A DNA stretch of 64,000 nucleotides from Lycocorax pyrrhopterus obiensis (Eukaryota; Chordata; Aves; Passeriformes; Paradisaeidae). Position numbers and translations under genes: made by a program. Position 1 is the first letter of the stretch, and each line of letters starts with the position of its first letter. The stretch covers positions 129,465,431-129,529,430 of the forward strand of contig JACSVZ010000002.1 of the NCBI GenBank assembly GCA_014706295.1, given 5' to 3'. This document shows, one piece after another, positions 33,821 through 47,030 of this stretch. Under the pieces are notes generated by a model. That model was not told the DNA's origin and searched no databases. It was given only the letters and a program-made list of their open reading frames with translations.

Positions 33821-36800
33821 AATAGGCAATCTGAGAAAGATTCTGCTCCTAGTTACCAGGTCTGTCACTTGTGTTAGTTTTGGTCTTCAAAATAGTCATG
33901 ACAAGAGGCAAAAGACTGCTTCTGTCTTGTGTTATGAGAAAAATTCCAAATTTGAGATGCAGAATATTTGGTTGCCCAACAGCATAATTCACATAACAGA
34001 AAATGTTGACCTGATGAACCGTCAGCAATCCCTCCTAGTCCTATTTTGAAGCATGTCTAACTTGAAAGTTTGGAATGTGGACACACATTTCTGAAGAGCT
34101 GAATGTGTAGAGATATTCTACAGCTTAGACAAAGGACCTTAATTAATTGCAATCACATATTGAAAGTCTTAGGTAACAGCTTCACCACTCCTTTCAAGTA
34201 ACCTAAGACAAGTAAAAGACAAAAAAGAAATGTCAGAAATATTTTAGCTAACATTTTTGTCATGAAATTACTAAATATATGTTATGTTACTGCATAACCT
34301 GGAGCCTTTCAACTTCAGAGATAATGTGTATTCTACAGGGTTTTTGAGAAGCTTGAGAAGCTCCATCTCCCTCACACACATCATGCAAAGCAGAGCTGTT
34401 CCTACTCTGCTTCAGACCCATTTTTTTTCCCTATAGTTTTTGGTTACACTGAATACTCTGTAGAGACCAAAGTGAGCAAATTTTTAATTCTTTTTTTCCT
34501 GACTTGAATTCCCACAACCTAATGTTTGTAGCGGAAACATGAAAACGCAGAATCATACACTTTTTGTAAAAGAGGATTTTACATTAAGCAACGAGTGAAT
34601 CAGGGTTAATTAACCTTTGCATTGGGGTTTTATTTGCAGTTCCTGGGGTGAGGCTGATATACCAGCACCATGGCTCCAACAAGGGGCTACTGGAGAGGGG
34701 GACAGCCTCCATCTCTTGGACCTGAGTAAGCCGATCAGAACAACTGCAGTGTGTGGTCTGTGGTCTCCTCCCTGCTGGCATGCACAAGGAAGATCGAGCT
34801 GTGCTCAAATGCTTTTTAAATAAGCTGTCATAACTTGTCATAACTTCATGTGCACTGGAGGACAGGACTCTCAGGCATTCCAGGAGTGGAGATTTAGTCT
34901 GAAAAAATCAGGATGCTACCAAACATGTACTATGGTAAGGTACTTTAAAAAGGGTAGCATTGTAAGATGCTTTTGTAAGGTAAGACAACTTACTCCTGAA
35001 ATGCCTTTGGGAAACTACTGGCTTGTGTCCAGCTCCAGTAATGGACCTTTGGTTGTAGTGGATTGCAGGCTTCCTGCTGGTCAGCCACACACTGAGTGTG
35101 TGCACCAAGTTGTTGTCGTGAATGGTGACCATCATGACTGGACTGTCTTTACCAGAATTTTTACCAGACTAAGCCTTCTTCCTGCTCCTCTCAGCTTCAG
35201 CAAAGCCTCTGCTGGACTGCTGCTTCCCATTGTGTTGCCATGCTTTGAGGCAGGTGTGAATCAACCAGAAACTCTTTATACAGAGAGTGATGAGGTCTGG
35301 AGAACACGTCAGGGAAAGAAGACTCAGTAAGTTGAAGTTACTGAACTGGAAGGAGGAAAACTTGAGACTAAAAATATGCCAGCAAATATCCAAGATAAAA
35401 AAGACTTCGGTTGACCACAAGGGAATAACGTCTTCTTTCTGTCTGTCGTGATTAGGACAAGAAGTAATGGCCTTAAATTGCAGAAGAAAAGTTTTGGTTA
35501 GAAAGAACAAAATGTTTCTGTCAGCAAGGCAATGAAGGCTTGTAACAGATCAGTGAGTACAGCTACAGAATGTCCCTTCATGGAGGGAAATTTGGATATG
35601 CCAAATCAAAATCCATCAGGATGGCAAAGGTAGATACTTCTTCCTGTGTTGAAGCTTTGCACTGGAGTGCATCCCATCTGGAAGGTCTTTCCAGCCTTCT
35701 GACTCTACACAGGAGGGCAGAGACCTCTGAGTGCACAGAGGTTTTTGTGGGCTTTCCAACTGGCTCCTGTGGGAGCTGTGACACTGGGCAGAGAGTGCTT
35801 CGGTGGGCATTGCACAAGGCGCTTGTCCTGGTCAGACTGGCCTTGATCCCTCTAGCTCTTCTCCCAAACCTGTTTCTCAGTATTGTTCTGCACAAACACA
35901 TCCAGTATGGCATTTCCACAGGAAGCAGAGAATCCGAGGGTCAAATGTCCAGTAGACAAGGCCAAGGAATTGCTCTCGCTCTCTGTCTATAGCAGATGGA
36001 CAAGTTCCCTCCTGACCAGCAGCACAGCTGGGGCATGGGAGATGGCGCAGGCTTGCCATGCCATGACCCAGCCTCCCCTGTGAGAAGGATGAGGTCTGAA
36101 CCTTGGTGTTCTCCAGCTGCAGATGGAATTAAACCTCAGGCTCCCTCTTGTTGGACAAACTCTCTAAATGCTGTCCTGGGTCACCAAACCATTTTCACCC
36201 TCAGTGGCTTTGATGAATTCAGGTGTATGACAATGGTTATGAAACATATAGCACCACATACAAGCTCTGAAAATGCCTAATTTTCCCACCTATACGTGAA
36301 TAAACGTTCAAAAGGTTTCCCAGGTTTCCTTTCTATCCATAAATGGAGCACAGTGTGGTGCAGGTTAGGGGTCTGGTCTTGGTGCCTGTGGTTTCTCTTC
36401 TCCTTTGGCAGTTTGAGTTCTGCACTGCCCAGCCTTGAGGATTTGTGGGTAAGCAGCTTAGAAGTCTAAATAATGTATGGATCAGTGCACGGGGCCTTTC
36501 ATGTAGAGTCTGTGCTGCAGGCAACAGTAGAACTCTAATGCAGGCATTCAGGAATTCTGGGTTTGCTCATGTCTGCTGCTTTGCTTGTTGCCTTTATGTG
36601 ATTGTGTGGGTTTTTCCTTGGCAGGGAGCACTGTGTTAGAGATGATGTATTAGCAATGATGCAACTTCTTCAATCATTTGAAAAAATTCCTGAAATTCTT
36701 GCCCTTATCTAGTGTAGCACACAGTACATTTCAGCAAAGAGCTCCTGGAAGAGGAGCTGGGAGCGTTTGTGGCTGGGTGATGGCCTGTTTCCAAGGGCAA

Positions 36801-38086
36801 GCATCCAAGGTGTTCTTCCTCCCCCCAGCTGCACAGAGAGACGGCAAACGAACGCCTTGATTCGGGTCTCAGGTCAAGAGGCCTCTTGAATACATACCTC
36901 GGTGTAACAAAATTCCTAGTTTTTTGTCCCAAAACTGTATGCAATAGTAATTTAATGCTAAAACCGTGGTCATGAATATCAGGAAAATTTATCTGGGAAG
37001 AATGTTCCGTCCTCCCATACATCCACATATTTCACTGTCTGCGTATTTCCTGGACCCAACATTTTCTTTGGTCAAACTTCACTTCAGAAGTTAGTAACTA
37101 TTAAAACTGTCCACCTTTCCCCCATCCTTTTTCATAAAGCAGTGAATTCCTATGGCTAATTTTTTCCTTGCTTTTCATTCTGACAGTATGATTTATTCCA
37201 ATATTTTTACATTAAGTCGTGGGTCCAAATCACATCCATTACTGCTAAAATGAAGTGGTGAGAGTACAGGAGAAAACTAACCAATGAGGTGAGTAAGCAC
37301 ACTTCAGTGGTGATGCTCACTATGCTTTTGCAAAGACAAAACATGAGTCAAGAGGATGACTGTGTATCTGAGCTTAAAGAGTGTTGATTAAAAAGACATG
37401 TTTGAAAACAGGTGATGCTTTCTACAAATATGGGATGTGACAGTGGCAAAAGTGATATAGGACCATCTTTTCCAAGTCCAAGAAAAGTAGGGGTTACAAA
37501 AATATGTGTATTTTTAGAATAATTAATGGTCTTTATTATTCTCTGTAGCTATGATTATTAAAGTAAATCAGGTCAATTAGAAATACTTCATTTGTATTTT
37601 TCACTGTTTGAAAGTGAGAGACGGAAGAGAATGCAAGGACAGAAAAATAAAAAAGTTCTTTAAAAATCTAAATGCGAACACATGGGAGGTTTCTGCTCTC
37701 TTGAGGTCAGCTAGTCAAAATCAGTTTCACTATAAAGAAGGGCTGAGGGAGAGGGATGTGTGCTTGTGAGTACATAATCTCATCTCCAGCATCTTTTCAT
37801 CTGTGAAATATGAAGCCGAAACAAATGACAACCTCCTGACATCCGATTCATCATACCACACTTGCAGTGTTATCAATGAAGAAGGGGGAGTAAGAATGTT
37901 AATACATAACAGAAAGTCCAAGGTAGGTAGTGAAACCTATTTGGTGTACCCATCAGAAGCAAGCATAATAGCTGGCTTTGTTTTAAACCCACAGACTTAG
38001 AAAAATGAGTCATGACAGTTTTAACAATGAATGTAAGGTGCCCTTTCATGGTAAGAAAAAATATATAAAATACTTAAAATACTTAC
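33821..38086. other. Unique non-coding stretch, no gene seen
   Basis: No repeat or gene is recognised. The frames at 34848-35330 (160 codons) and 35570-35992 (140 codons) resemble no family I know and overlap frames on the other strand. A TGTCATAACT unit is duplicated at 34827-34846. Confidence 0.5.
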
Positions 38087-38174
38087 ATGCAGTAACACAA
38101 TTTATCATCTTGATTGGTAAGTTCGGCCATATAACGTGAGCTTGCCTCTGGATGTACAAAGGAAGTGTCAACGG
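38087..38174 (-). other. Candidate internal exon, minus strand
   Basis: Read on the minus strand, a long pyrimidine-rich tract ending TTGTGTCAG (plus 38175-38183) precedes an 88-base segment, and the donor GTAAGTATT follows (GT at plus 38086-38085). The donor is close to the vertebrate consensus. Two of three frames are open; one reads VDTSFVHPEASSRY and onward, ending after two bases of a codon. CpGs are unusually frequent in this segment and its flank (38120-38240) for this window, as in constrained DNA. I recognise no protein family. It could be an exon of an unknown or non-coding transcript, or a conserved element that happens to carry splice-like ends. Confidence 0.35.
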
Positions 38175-41100
38175 CTGACACAAGAGTAATGCGAGCAACA
38201 AGAGGCAGAGCCCCGGGGTTACAGGAGAGAAAGGCGCTTCCCAATGAGCTGCAGGTTATTCCAGGAAGGTAAACTGACAATCAGTCACTGCATTTTACAG
38301 TACATTTAAAAGACAGAACTCCCACTGCTACACTTTGCAGAAGCTCCTCACTGGCTCTGTGCTGATTTATGGGCCAGGGTTAATGACAACATCTTCTCCA
38401 GTGATGGCTGAAACCAATGGATATATTTCAGCAGATCCACTCTCCTCTGGTTCAGTTTTGTTGTCTGAACCAAAGGCTCCTGTATCTCAGGAGATTCTGC
38501 TGCCTTCCTAGTCATGTCTGCTTTAATTTATGCCTTGAAGAACAAAGTCTGCCACAGGACTAATTTGGGATTTTGGTGGCTCAGAGGTAAAAAAGGGTGA
38601 CCTGGTCAAATGTCTCCATCTGAGAGTCTTGGAGGCTGAAGGGTTCACCATTACCTGTGTCTGTCTGGCTCAGGAGGTGTTCAGAGGAGGTGTAGAAAGG
38701 CTATACTCCAAAGACCTGGTTAAAAATCCATAACTTGCATGCTCTCTCCTTTCCTTGATTTGCATGTATGAGCTGTAGCATTATGCACTGATAGAAAACA
38801 GCGACTTTCATGGTCTTTTATAGGGTAGATCCATATCACACACGTATCTGGAACACCAGTGGGTCATAGACTGACGCACCTCAGTGGACCTACCAGCACA
38901 TCTGGAAATTACAAAGCTCTGTGTTTGTGACAGCTCTTTAAAATGTACATCTTACATTAGAAAATGTGAAACATCATATATGAACACCATGACAGTTTAT
39001 TATATGTAAATTTTAAAGAGCATGACATTACTAACTTCACCCAAAGACTTTTCACAGTAAAATGGCAAAGCATTTTTCAGTATTTAATTGTACCCATTGT
39101 TCTGTCTTCTGAATTCTTTTTTTAAATTAAAGGAACATTTTAATTCAAGGCCTTAAAATGTATTTATTGTGATTGATAATCAATACAAGATGACATTTTC
39201 AACAAGGAAAAAAACACTTCCCATCTGGTGGGAGGAGAAAAAATACATTGTTAGACCAAAATATATCTTGTAGTCACACCCATAGACATGTATCCAGTAA
39301 AACAGGAGAAAACACTTCCTAATGGAAGTAAGAATTCTGGCTAGAAGTGACTTCAAGTGCACATACCTCCAGCAAACATGTTCTTGATTTATAGAATATA
39401 GACCACACTTATTAATATTGCCAAGTTCAGTAAATTGTAAGGGATTACATGTCAATTTGTTAAATGTAACATATTTTAAATAGTGCTTAATGATATTTTT
39501 ATTTATGCAAGGCTGAATGAAATGGAGATCTGGTTCTCCTTTTGGCTGCAGCAGTCACAGCGAGAGTCAGAAGCGTGCATACAAATCAACTGCAAAGAAA
39601 CCACTGATGGGGTGCTTTCCTGCCTGAAGATGGGAATCTGTTCATGCTTATAAGAGTCAAATTAAAGTAATAGCACATTGAAGTTTGGCCACAAGCACAG
39701 CTGCACCATGAGTGTGTTTTCGGGTTCTTGTTTACAGTTCAGAAATGATCCAGTGATATGCTGCAGGGCTTGTTGGAATCTGAGCTAGAGGTTCCTTGGG
39801 CTGCGCCAAACTGGCCAGCAATGGGCAGAAGAAAAAAATTAACAGGATTTTAAATTTTGTTTTCTTTTTTCTTTTTTTTTAATATATTTGGAGAGCTGTG
39901 GAAACACTGGGGTTGCGGAAGTACTGCTGCTTTTCAATATTTAGGATCCAGAAATTAAGGAGAAGTTGTTAAGAATTAAATTTTCACTTTTATTTGGTGT
40001 AAGAAAGATACTCTTTCCTTTGTTTTTGGAATGATCATAGCAAGAAAGCAGCCCTTAAAAACCCTCAGGGATGCAGCAAGAGTAGCTTCAGTATAAAATG
40101 TTATTTCAAGCCTGGTTTTAGGATACATCAAGAACCAGAAGTAACATCAAATGTGTCTTGATTTTTTTCCATTGACATATTTTTAATTGAATATATATAT
40201 ATGAATGTCTGTGAACTTCTTCAGAGCGTGTTACATTCTCCTGTATGTGACACATTTTGCATGGTCCAGGATGCTGCATATCTACTGCATGGCTGACGAT
40301 TCCCAGACTTACTGGCTGCACCCTCAAAGAGATGCAGTGTGACTCTATTGGGCTGGGTGACTAGGAAATTCCAGAATTTCAGGGGCAATGTGAATGGAAA
40401 CCAAAGCAGATCAGGTCTGGGTTATGGGAAACATTTTGCAATAGCCACAACCAGGAAATCATGCTTTATTTTCAAAACTACTGTCAAACACTGCTGCAGA
40501 CTACCTCTCAACGGCATTTACAAACAGGGCTGACAGTGGTGGATTTCTGCTAACACAGAGATTGGAAATGACTCCTTAGTTCAGTGATAAAACTGTGAAG
40601 CTGCAGTCACGTCCTGGTGCGATGAAACCATGTTTGCCATTCTTATTTGAACACAGCTGCAACTAGTATCCATAATTCAAATTAAGTGCTATTTAGGAGG
40701 GTGTTTGGAAACACGATTAGTGTTCCAGGATTGAGATTTATTGTTTCCAGATTGGTGGTGACTTTTCCTTTATAGTTTTAACAATTTAGGGTAATTGAGA
40801 CAAAACGTCAAGTGGAGAATTTAGTATTTTAAAATGTCTGAACAGAACAAGCAAGAAAACTCAGATTTACTTGGCTAAACCTGACTTTGCAAGTTCACCT
40901 ATTTATCAACTTTGCAAGTTGGGTTTTTTTTGCAGGGTAACGGTGAGCGCCCAGATTTTCCCCAGGGGACTCAACAGTACACCTCTCTGCAGAATGACTG
41001 ACAAACCAGAACACAGTTTGCCACAGGGAGCGTCCAATCCAGACATGGTCTGTCCTGGTGCCATGCCTGCCTTTCACACACACCTCTTGTCCAACTGTGA

Positions 41101-42937
41101 GCAAGTCATGAGGGGCAGGAATCACCTCACCTTCTTTTGCTCATCTAGAAGGTATCCATGTAGTCTTAACTGACCACCAAAAAGAGGCAGGTAGCTCCTT
41201 GGAAACACTTGTGCCATCCTCAGGCATCTGTCTGAGACAGTCACGATCAATCACTCTTGTGACACCTGTCAAATGAGCCAAATCTAACTTACACCAGATT
41301 TCACTCCTTGAAAAAGCTAAAGACCAAGTCTGTAAATCTTGATTTTCCCACTGGAGCAAGAAGACCAGCTGTCTATTGCACAGGTTCAATCAACTCTTCA
41401 ACAAAAAAAGAGTGCTCTGATCTTGAGTCCTACTGCATCTGTCCTGAAAGGTTATTGTAGTTTGAACCGCTGTGCAGGATAAACGAGTGGGAATGCAGAT
41501 AGCGAGAATGAAATTGCCTGCTGAAAATAAATTGTTTGTGTAAAAGGCATGGAAATCAAGTGGCAGTTGTCAAATCTGTGTAGGTAATGCAAGGTCTTTG
41601 CTGAGGAGCTGGATAGAAGTCCTGTCCCACTTACGGCCACTGCATGGTGTACGGGCAATGGATTGAGCCACATTCTCACCACACACACACGCACACACGC
41701 AGTGTGGATACCAGAAAGAAAAATGGGAGTGAGGCTCTAGGTATAGATCTAGACAGTTCAAAAAGAGATGCTCTAAAATGGTCTCCCAGCAGTAAAATCC
41801 TGTGTGCATTGACTGAGGGTAAAGTGTCCTGATGAGGCATAAGGCAGCAAACAGATGTGTAAGGAAGAAAACCTCTTATATATTCCAAGGCAAACAATTA
41901 GCAGAGGTCCCTACTGCAGCCAGAAAGAAGAAATTAATCTTTCTTGTATCTGTGTTTGGTTATCTGGGCAAGATGGAAAAAGATGGAAATATTCAAGAAG
42001 GCAAGTTTGGATGAAAATGTATCTGCAAATCTACTTCCTCTGGCTACATTGGAGATGAATTATAGTTGCAAAAATGTGTATTTTTGTGGTTTACTCTTTG
42101 CCCTCTTTGAAAATAATTCAGAAAGTAAATGTGCTGTAATTTCTAAAGAAGAAGACACAAGGAAAAGATGTTTATAAAAATTTACTGTGTTGTTTTTTCC
42201 ACAGTGACCTTGGGCTGTAACGGTCAATGACATTGTATAAATATTTGTTTGTCGGATTAACATCTTCATCTGATTTTCAGCCCCTTCTGATAGAGCAGGA
42301 GAGGGAGTCTCAGCAGGCTCTCCAGCACCATTTGCCCAGGGAACAAAGCCTTTTTTCTGTCAGGGATTATTCATTAGCAGAGTTTGATGGCTGGCTGGTA
42401 TTCACCAGTCAAAGATGTGAGAAGACCTTATTGTGGAGCTGGAGTTCCTTGTGAGCATGTGTAGGAGCTTGGGGTGAGGTGGCCAAGAAGGAGGCATAGG
42501 CTTTCATGTGTCTTAGTTTCCATGTGCACAGCTGTGACCAGCTTTGCCAAAATCTTTACTCATGAGTGTGCCAGAGAGAGCACTCACAATGCAAGCCTGA
42601 TGCTACCGAACTGCCACTTCCATCTCTGATGGCAAAGGTGCAGTTGTGACCATTTGAATATTTCCTGGTTTACTTTCCAGGGTACGCTACCATCTTCCTA
42701 AGTAACAGTTCTGCCCAGTTCTGCTCTCTGCCTGTGTGATTAAAACCTAGAAGTGAAGGGGAGAGGGCACAGCCTGGCACAGAGAGCCCTCTCTGCGAGT
42801 ACCTGCATGCGGGAGTGCACACATCCACATCTTCAGCAATCATTCCCCACTTATCTGTGAAAATAGAAACCTTTGGCACAAGTGTTTATGAAAGCAAATA
42901 AAGGAGCTAAATTACACTTAAGCAAAGTGGCTTTAAG
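38175..42937. other. Unique non-coding stretch, no gene seen
   Basis: No gene is recognised. A short CA/CG dinucleotide run lies at 41679-41701 and an AT run at 40190-40204. The part around 40700-40800 is smooth AT-rich sequence with no recognised repeat. Confidence 0.55.
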
Positions 42938-42992
42938 TGTGGTGACAGAACTGGAAGGGACGTTACTGGTTATTAAGTGGAGTCTCTTCAAG
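42938..42992 (-). mobile_element. Possible ancient CR1 3' end, minus strand
   Basis: GTGACAGAACTGGAAGGGAC followed by a TTATTAAGTGGAGTC stretch resembles an old antisense CR1 or L3-type tail (ACAGAATTGGAAGGGACC is the usual form). It is short and diverged, so the call is weak. Confidence 0.3.
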
Positions 42993-44749
42993 GTCACTGG
43001 CAACTGCTTGTTATAATTCCTTTCTCCGCTTACGAAGTTCAACTTTGAAAGGCTACATTTGTAATCCTCCTCTATGCCTGATAGAAGTGCTTTGCAGAGC
43101 CTTTTTGCTCCTCTTTGCTCATACCACAAGCAATGGTCGTGCTCTCTAGGGTTTTCCAAGCACTGCTAAGGAGTTATTTGAAAGACGGTTACTTTAAATA
43201 TGTTTTCTTACTTGAACAGATTATATTTCCTCCTGTTCTTCATGCAAGATTCCCCACTGATTTTGGCTACGCTACTTCTGTAAAGATAACAGAACTGAGT
43301 TATTTTAGGCCGGAAATAATCTTTCCTCTTTGAAGGAATTCCTTTTCACTGTAGAAGAGACTTGTTCCCCTTGTTGTACTGGCTAGCAGTCGTGCCAGCT
43401 GTAATTTCCCCTGGAAACAAAACCACACAAAACCTTCTACCTCTGCAAAGAAACTTTCTTTACTTATTTGCTAGCATGAGAGATGCTTTAGACTTGCAAC
43501 CAGGAATTGAAATGATTGTTTAAAATGGCTGTGATGCAAGAAGTGAGGATGGCTCTCAGAAGGGTCTGAAGTATGAGGGGATGCTCAAGGTCTTTTGTAT
43601 GGGCTGCTTGGGAGGGGCTGTGTTCTTTGTACCATCTCACTTATCTGTAAATCTAGGAACACGGCTGCTTAAACAGTGCTGTTGCTGCAGACTCAATTTA
43701 GCTCTAATTTGTATGCAGATTTCACTAGTTAGCCTAGGTAAAATGACATCTTGGTAAATATTTCAAGGACTAGATCATAGTGGAAAGAAAGCTAAAGGCA
43801 TATTTGCTTTTATAAAGCTGCATCATGTTCCATCATTTAATGAGTATCTTCTTTATCTCACAACTTTTGTTGTTCATTGATTCATGACATTATTTACTGG
43901 AAAGTAATGGCACCACTTACCAGCAAGAAAGTTTAATTTGCATTGTTTTAATCTATTTTATAAAATTGACCGTTCATCTTTAGCATTGTGCCTTTAATGA
44001 AGCCTTGCCAGAGGAACAAGCAATCTATCTCATCAGACAGCTGTGAGGCATCTGATATAATTAAAGGGTGGTACTATCATCACCATCACATCCAGTGATA
44101 AATGAGTCCATTTCACAAAACCACAGAGCTGGTGCTGCTTGCATGACACCAACAGCATATGAATGAACAAGGGAGGCTCATGTCCTGGCTTGGAGTTCAT
44201 TTACGAATCAGTTCACTATGTATCTGACACGGGTGATAGGGAAGCATTCAAGGGCAGTGCAATAAAATACATAAATCTGAAATTTGCCCTGGAGACCTTG
44301 GATACAATCGCAGATAGGTAGATAGGTATTGCCCAGTAAAAAATCTGAGCATTTTGGGACATGTCCACCTTCTTAGATGAGCCCAAGTCAACAGATCAAA
44401 CTGTCCACCACTCTTCTCTGAAGCTAAGGGAAACAGAGATAGTAGGGGAAACAGCCAAATCAGCAACGTGCAGCTTTTATAGTCATCTGACAAACCTCCA
44501 GGTTGTCCCCATTGCCTGGAGGACAATGATGTTTGGGAGGATGAGAAGGCAGGTTTTACTTTCCTTCTCTATTACAGATAAATTCACGTTAACACATGAA
44601 CTTCAATGTCCATGTAGTGTGAGGTAAGCATGAGCCTCAGCTGATAAATTGCTCTACAAACAAAGCCTGAGCAGGAGAAGAAATGTCAGTGATGCAAAGA
44701 GGCTGATCCCAGCCCTGATGAAGTTAGTGAAAGGGTTTGGAATTTCCAG
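42993..44749. other. Unique stretch including a CNE-like block
   Basis: No gene is recognised. The part at 43800-44110 is described separately as possible conserved regulatory sequence. Confidence 0.5.
43800..44110. promoter_or_regulatory. Possible conserved non-coding element
   Basis: The block is AT-rich but non-repetitive and packed with homeodomain-like TTAATT/ATAATTAAAG, E-box CAGCTG and CATCTG motifs around 44030-44070. This texture is typical of vertebrate developmental enhancers. No alignment could be made, so this is inference from pattern alone. Confidence 0.25.
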
Positions 44750-44846
44750 GCTGTGGATCCACCTACCTGGGGGCAGGCCATTGTTAAATTTTGGCCTCGA
44801 TGAACTTAGAGGTCATTTTGACCTAAATAATTCTGTGAATTCTGTA
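44750..44846 (+). mobile_element. Degenerate CR1 3' tail, plus strand
   Basis: CCTCGATGAACTTAGAGGTC followed by TGACCTAAATAATTCTGTGAATTCTGT matches the terminal part of CR1 with its octamer tail. The copy is short and well diverged. Confidence 0.75.
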
Positions 44847-46965
44847 AATTATCCAAGAATCTTGGCAGCTGCCTCATTAAGCCTGTGAAGGGAAAACTTC
44901 ATGGCTTTTACATTTTCTGTTGGTTTAGTTTTTGTCTGAGTTTAACTAAAGTTCAAGTACTACCAATTTTATCTGAAGCAGGAGTTCAAAAAGTTCTGCA
45001 AGTAGAGGAGTGTGCCAGTCCCAGTTGCTGGGAACCCAAAAGTTCAGGTTTAGCAGCAACTGCAAAAAATCCAAAACCTAAATGTAGGAAATAATTATAG
45101 TAAATTTCAATCAAAAAGTTAATATTTTCAAATATATGAGTATATAAAAACAGAATTTGGCATGTGACTTGTCCTACACTCCGCTGCCACATCTATGTAA
45201 CTACAGTAGACATATCAAATATGTGGGTCATCCATTACCTGTCTTATATGGGATCTCAACTTTGAATTGCTGGTGCAAATCAAAAAATACTAGTCTAATA
45301 TCAAATAACATCATTTTAATTGTAATTGTATCCTGCAGAGGTGTCTGCCACATCCAGGTATGAGGTGATGGAGAAGCTGTGTAGCTACAGGATCACTGCC
45401 CCCTCATATCACACAGAGCATGTCTCGTAGTAAACAGATGGAACAGGGCTGGGGAGGGGGACATTCTAGAAAGACGTTTCCAGACTGAAGTGATAGATAA
45501 TTTTCTTATAATTAGAAACAGAATCTCTCCTGTACACAGACTGCATATTGCTAGTGACTCCAAATGTTTACGAAGAACTTGCTGTCTCAAGGATAAAGGC
45601 CTTCCAATATTTCTTTCTGGATACAAAATAATGATTAAATATTTATAATGGTACAAAGTCTCATTTTTCAGAATTTGCATTCATGTATTATTTCAGCTTT
45701 TGTTACAAGCCTAAATAAATATTTTATTAGACCTTAAGTTCACACCTGAAAACTTGACATTTTGGTTTTCATTGGGAAATGCAAAGTAATTATTTTTACA
45801 ACTGGCTAGAGAAATATAGTACAATTATTACTGTTCAGGGAGCTGCTTTATAATGTTGGTTTCCTTACTGAAATCAGTGTAGTTATTTTTTGGGGGCCAT
45901 TTTTGGACTCTTAATCGAAGCGGGTTAGCTTTGTGTGGAATAAATCACTTGTAATGGAAACAGTATTTGTACATAGCGTAGAGCACGATGAGCGCAAATT
46001 CTAGAGGACCAAATTTTTGAACTATTAATATGTGAACTGCATGAACAAGTATTGTCTGCTTGTACTCTGTACTCTGTTTACTTTAAAAAGTCGTAATTAC
46101 AATACTTGCTTCGTCTATTCTAGTTTGCATTTTCAAATTTTGTATGCAAACACCATCCAGTTGGACAGTTCTGAATAAAAGAATAAGTCAAGATGGCATG
46201 TACATTCACTATGGCCTATGTTTTAAAATATCTTAAAGTTCTTAAAAAGTGTGTTTTCATTAAAGAGTCATCTTTCCTGGTTTTGGGCTCATTCACTGAG
46301 CATTTCATGGTTTAGTGCCTCTCTATGTAGAAATTTAAACATTAAATTTAATTAACCGAATGTACCTGCATTAAATTATACTTAATATAGTTATTTTAAA
46401 AGTATTCCTCTGCCATGCCATAATTTTCCAGGTTATCAGGAGAATTTTTCCTATCCATCCTGTGGAGGATGGAATGCTACTACTTCTGCTCCTGCATCAG
46501 TGAGGGCTGCTGGTTGACATAGGCTCTGTAAATTATCTCTAGAGATAGAGGCAATCGAGAGTTATTCAGGCTCTTGCTCTGACTTCACCGCTGCACTATG
46601 TAAAAGACAAATCCAGAAAAGTCAAAGGTGTGTATGACAGATCTCCATCATCAAAAGACCTTGTGCAATTCAAACACATTGTTCCTTATGCTGGTAAACG
46701 TGTCGGCCAATGGAGCAAAAAATAAAGATCAAAAAAGGTCAAATATCAACCAGTCCTACAGAAAAATGAAAAAAATCCTGAAAACATCTAAAGCAAAATC
46801 CAAATACTCATTCACTTTTAAAGTCTGTCTATGTTTTGAATGCAAACACTGGAACCAAGTTTGGGACTAGAAAGTCGTAATACCTTGACATTTTTGGTCA
46901 GATACTCAAGTACAGATAGGTGGTGGTGTGGATCATCTTTCTGAAATATGAGACTATTAACTTAC
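44847..46965. other. Unique stretch including a CNE-like block
   Basis: No gene is recognised. The segment 45880-46200 keeps several CpGs in AT-rich sequence and is described separately. Confidence 0.5.
45880..46200. promoter_or_regulatory. Possible conserved element with inverted octamer-like sites
   Basis: GTTTGCAT (46123-46130) and ATGCAAAC (46144-46151) are exact inverted copies of an octamer-like POU site, 13 bases apart. A homeodomain-type GTAATTAC lies nearby (46093-46100), and isolated CpGs survive (around 45915, 45979 and 45988). Together these suggest constrained regulatory DNA. Function is inferred. Confidence 0.3.
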
Positions 46966-47030
46966 GGCAGGAATTATGTATTTTACCCTCTGCTGTCTTG
47001 TGGTGCCAGCAAGTATTTTCAAACCAAAGC
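46966..47030 (-). other. Candidate short exon, minus strand
   Basis: On the minus strand a strong pyrimidine tract ending CATTCCAATGCAG precedes a 65-base segment followed by the donor GTAAGTTAAT. Two frames are open. One begins (split codon)-FGLKILAG, which loosely recalls the carboxylate-binding loop of PDZ domains, but the match is too short to rely on. No CpG lies within. Chance is a serious alternative. Confidence 0.2.

Noticed and set aside
34642..34725. Possible exon between a TTTATTTGCAG acceptor and a GTAAGC donor
   Set aside because: The acceptor tract is weak and no distinctive frame is present; chance pairs like this are expected.
34848..35330. 160-codon plus-strand frame
   Set aside because: No family resemblance and no convincing splice or promoter context.
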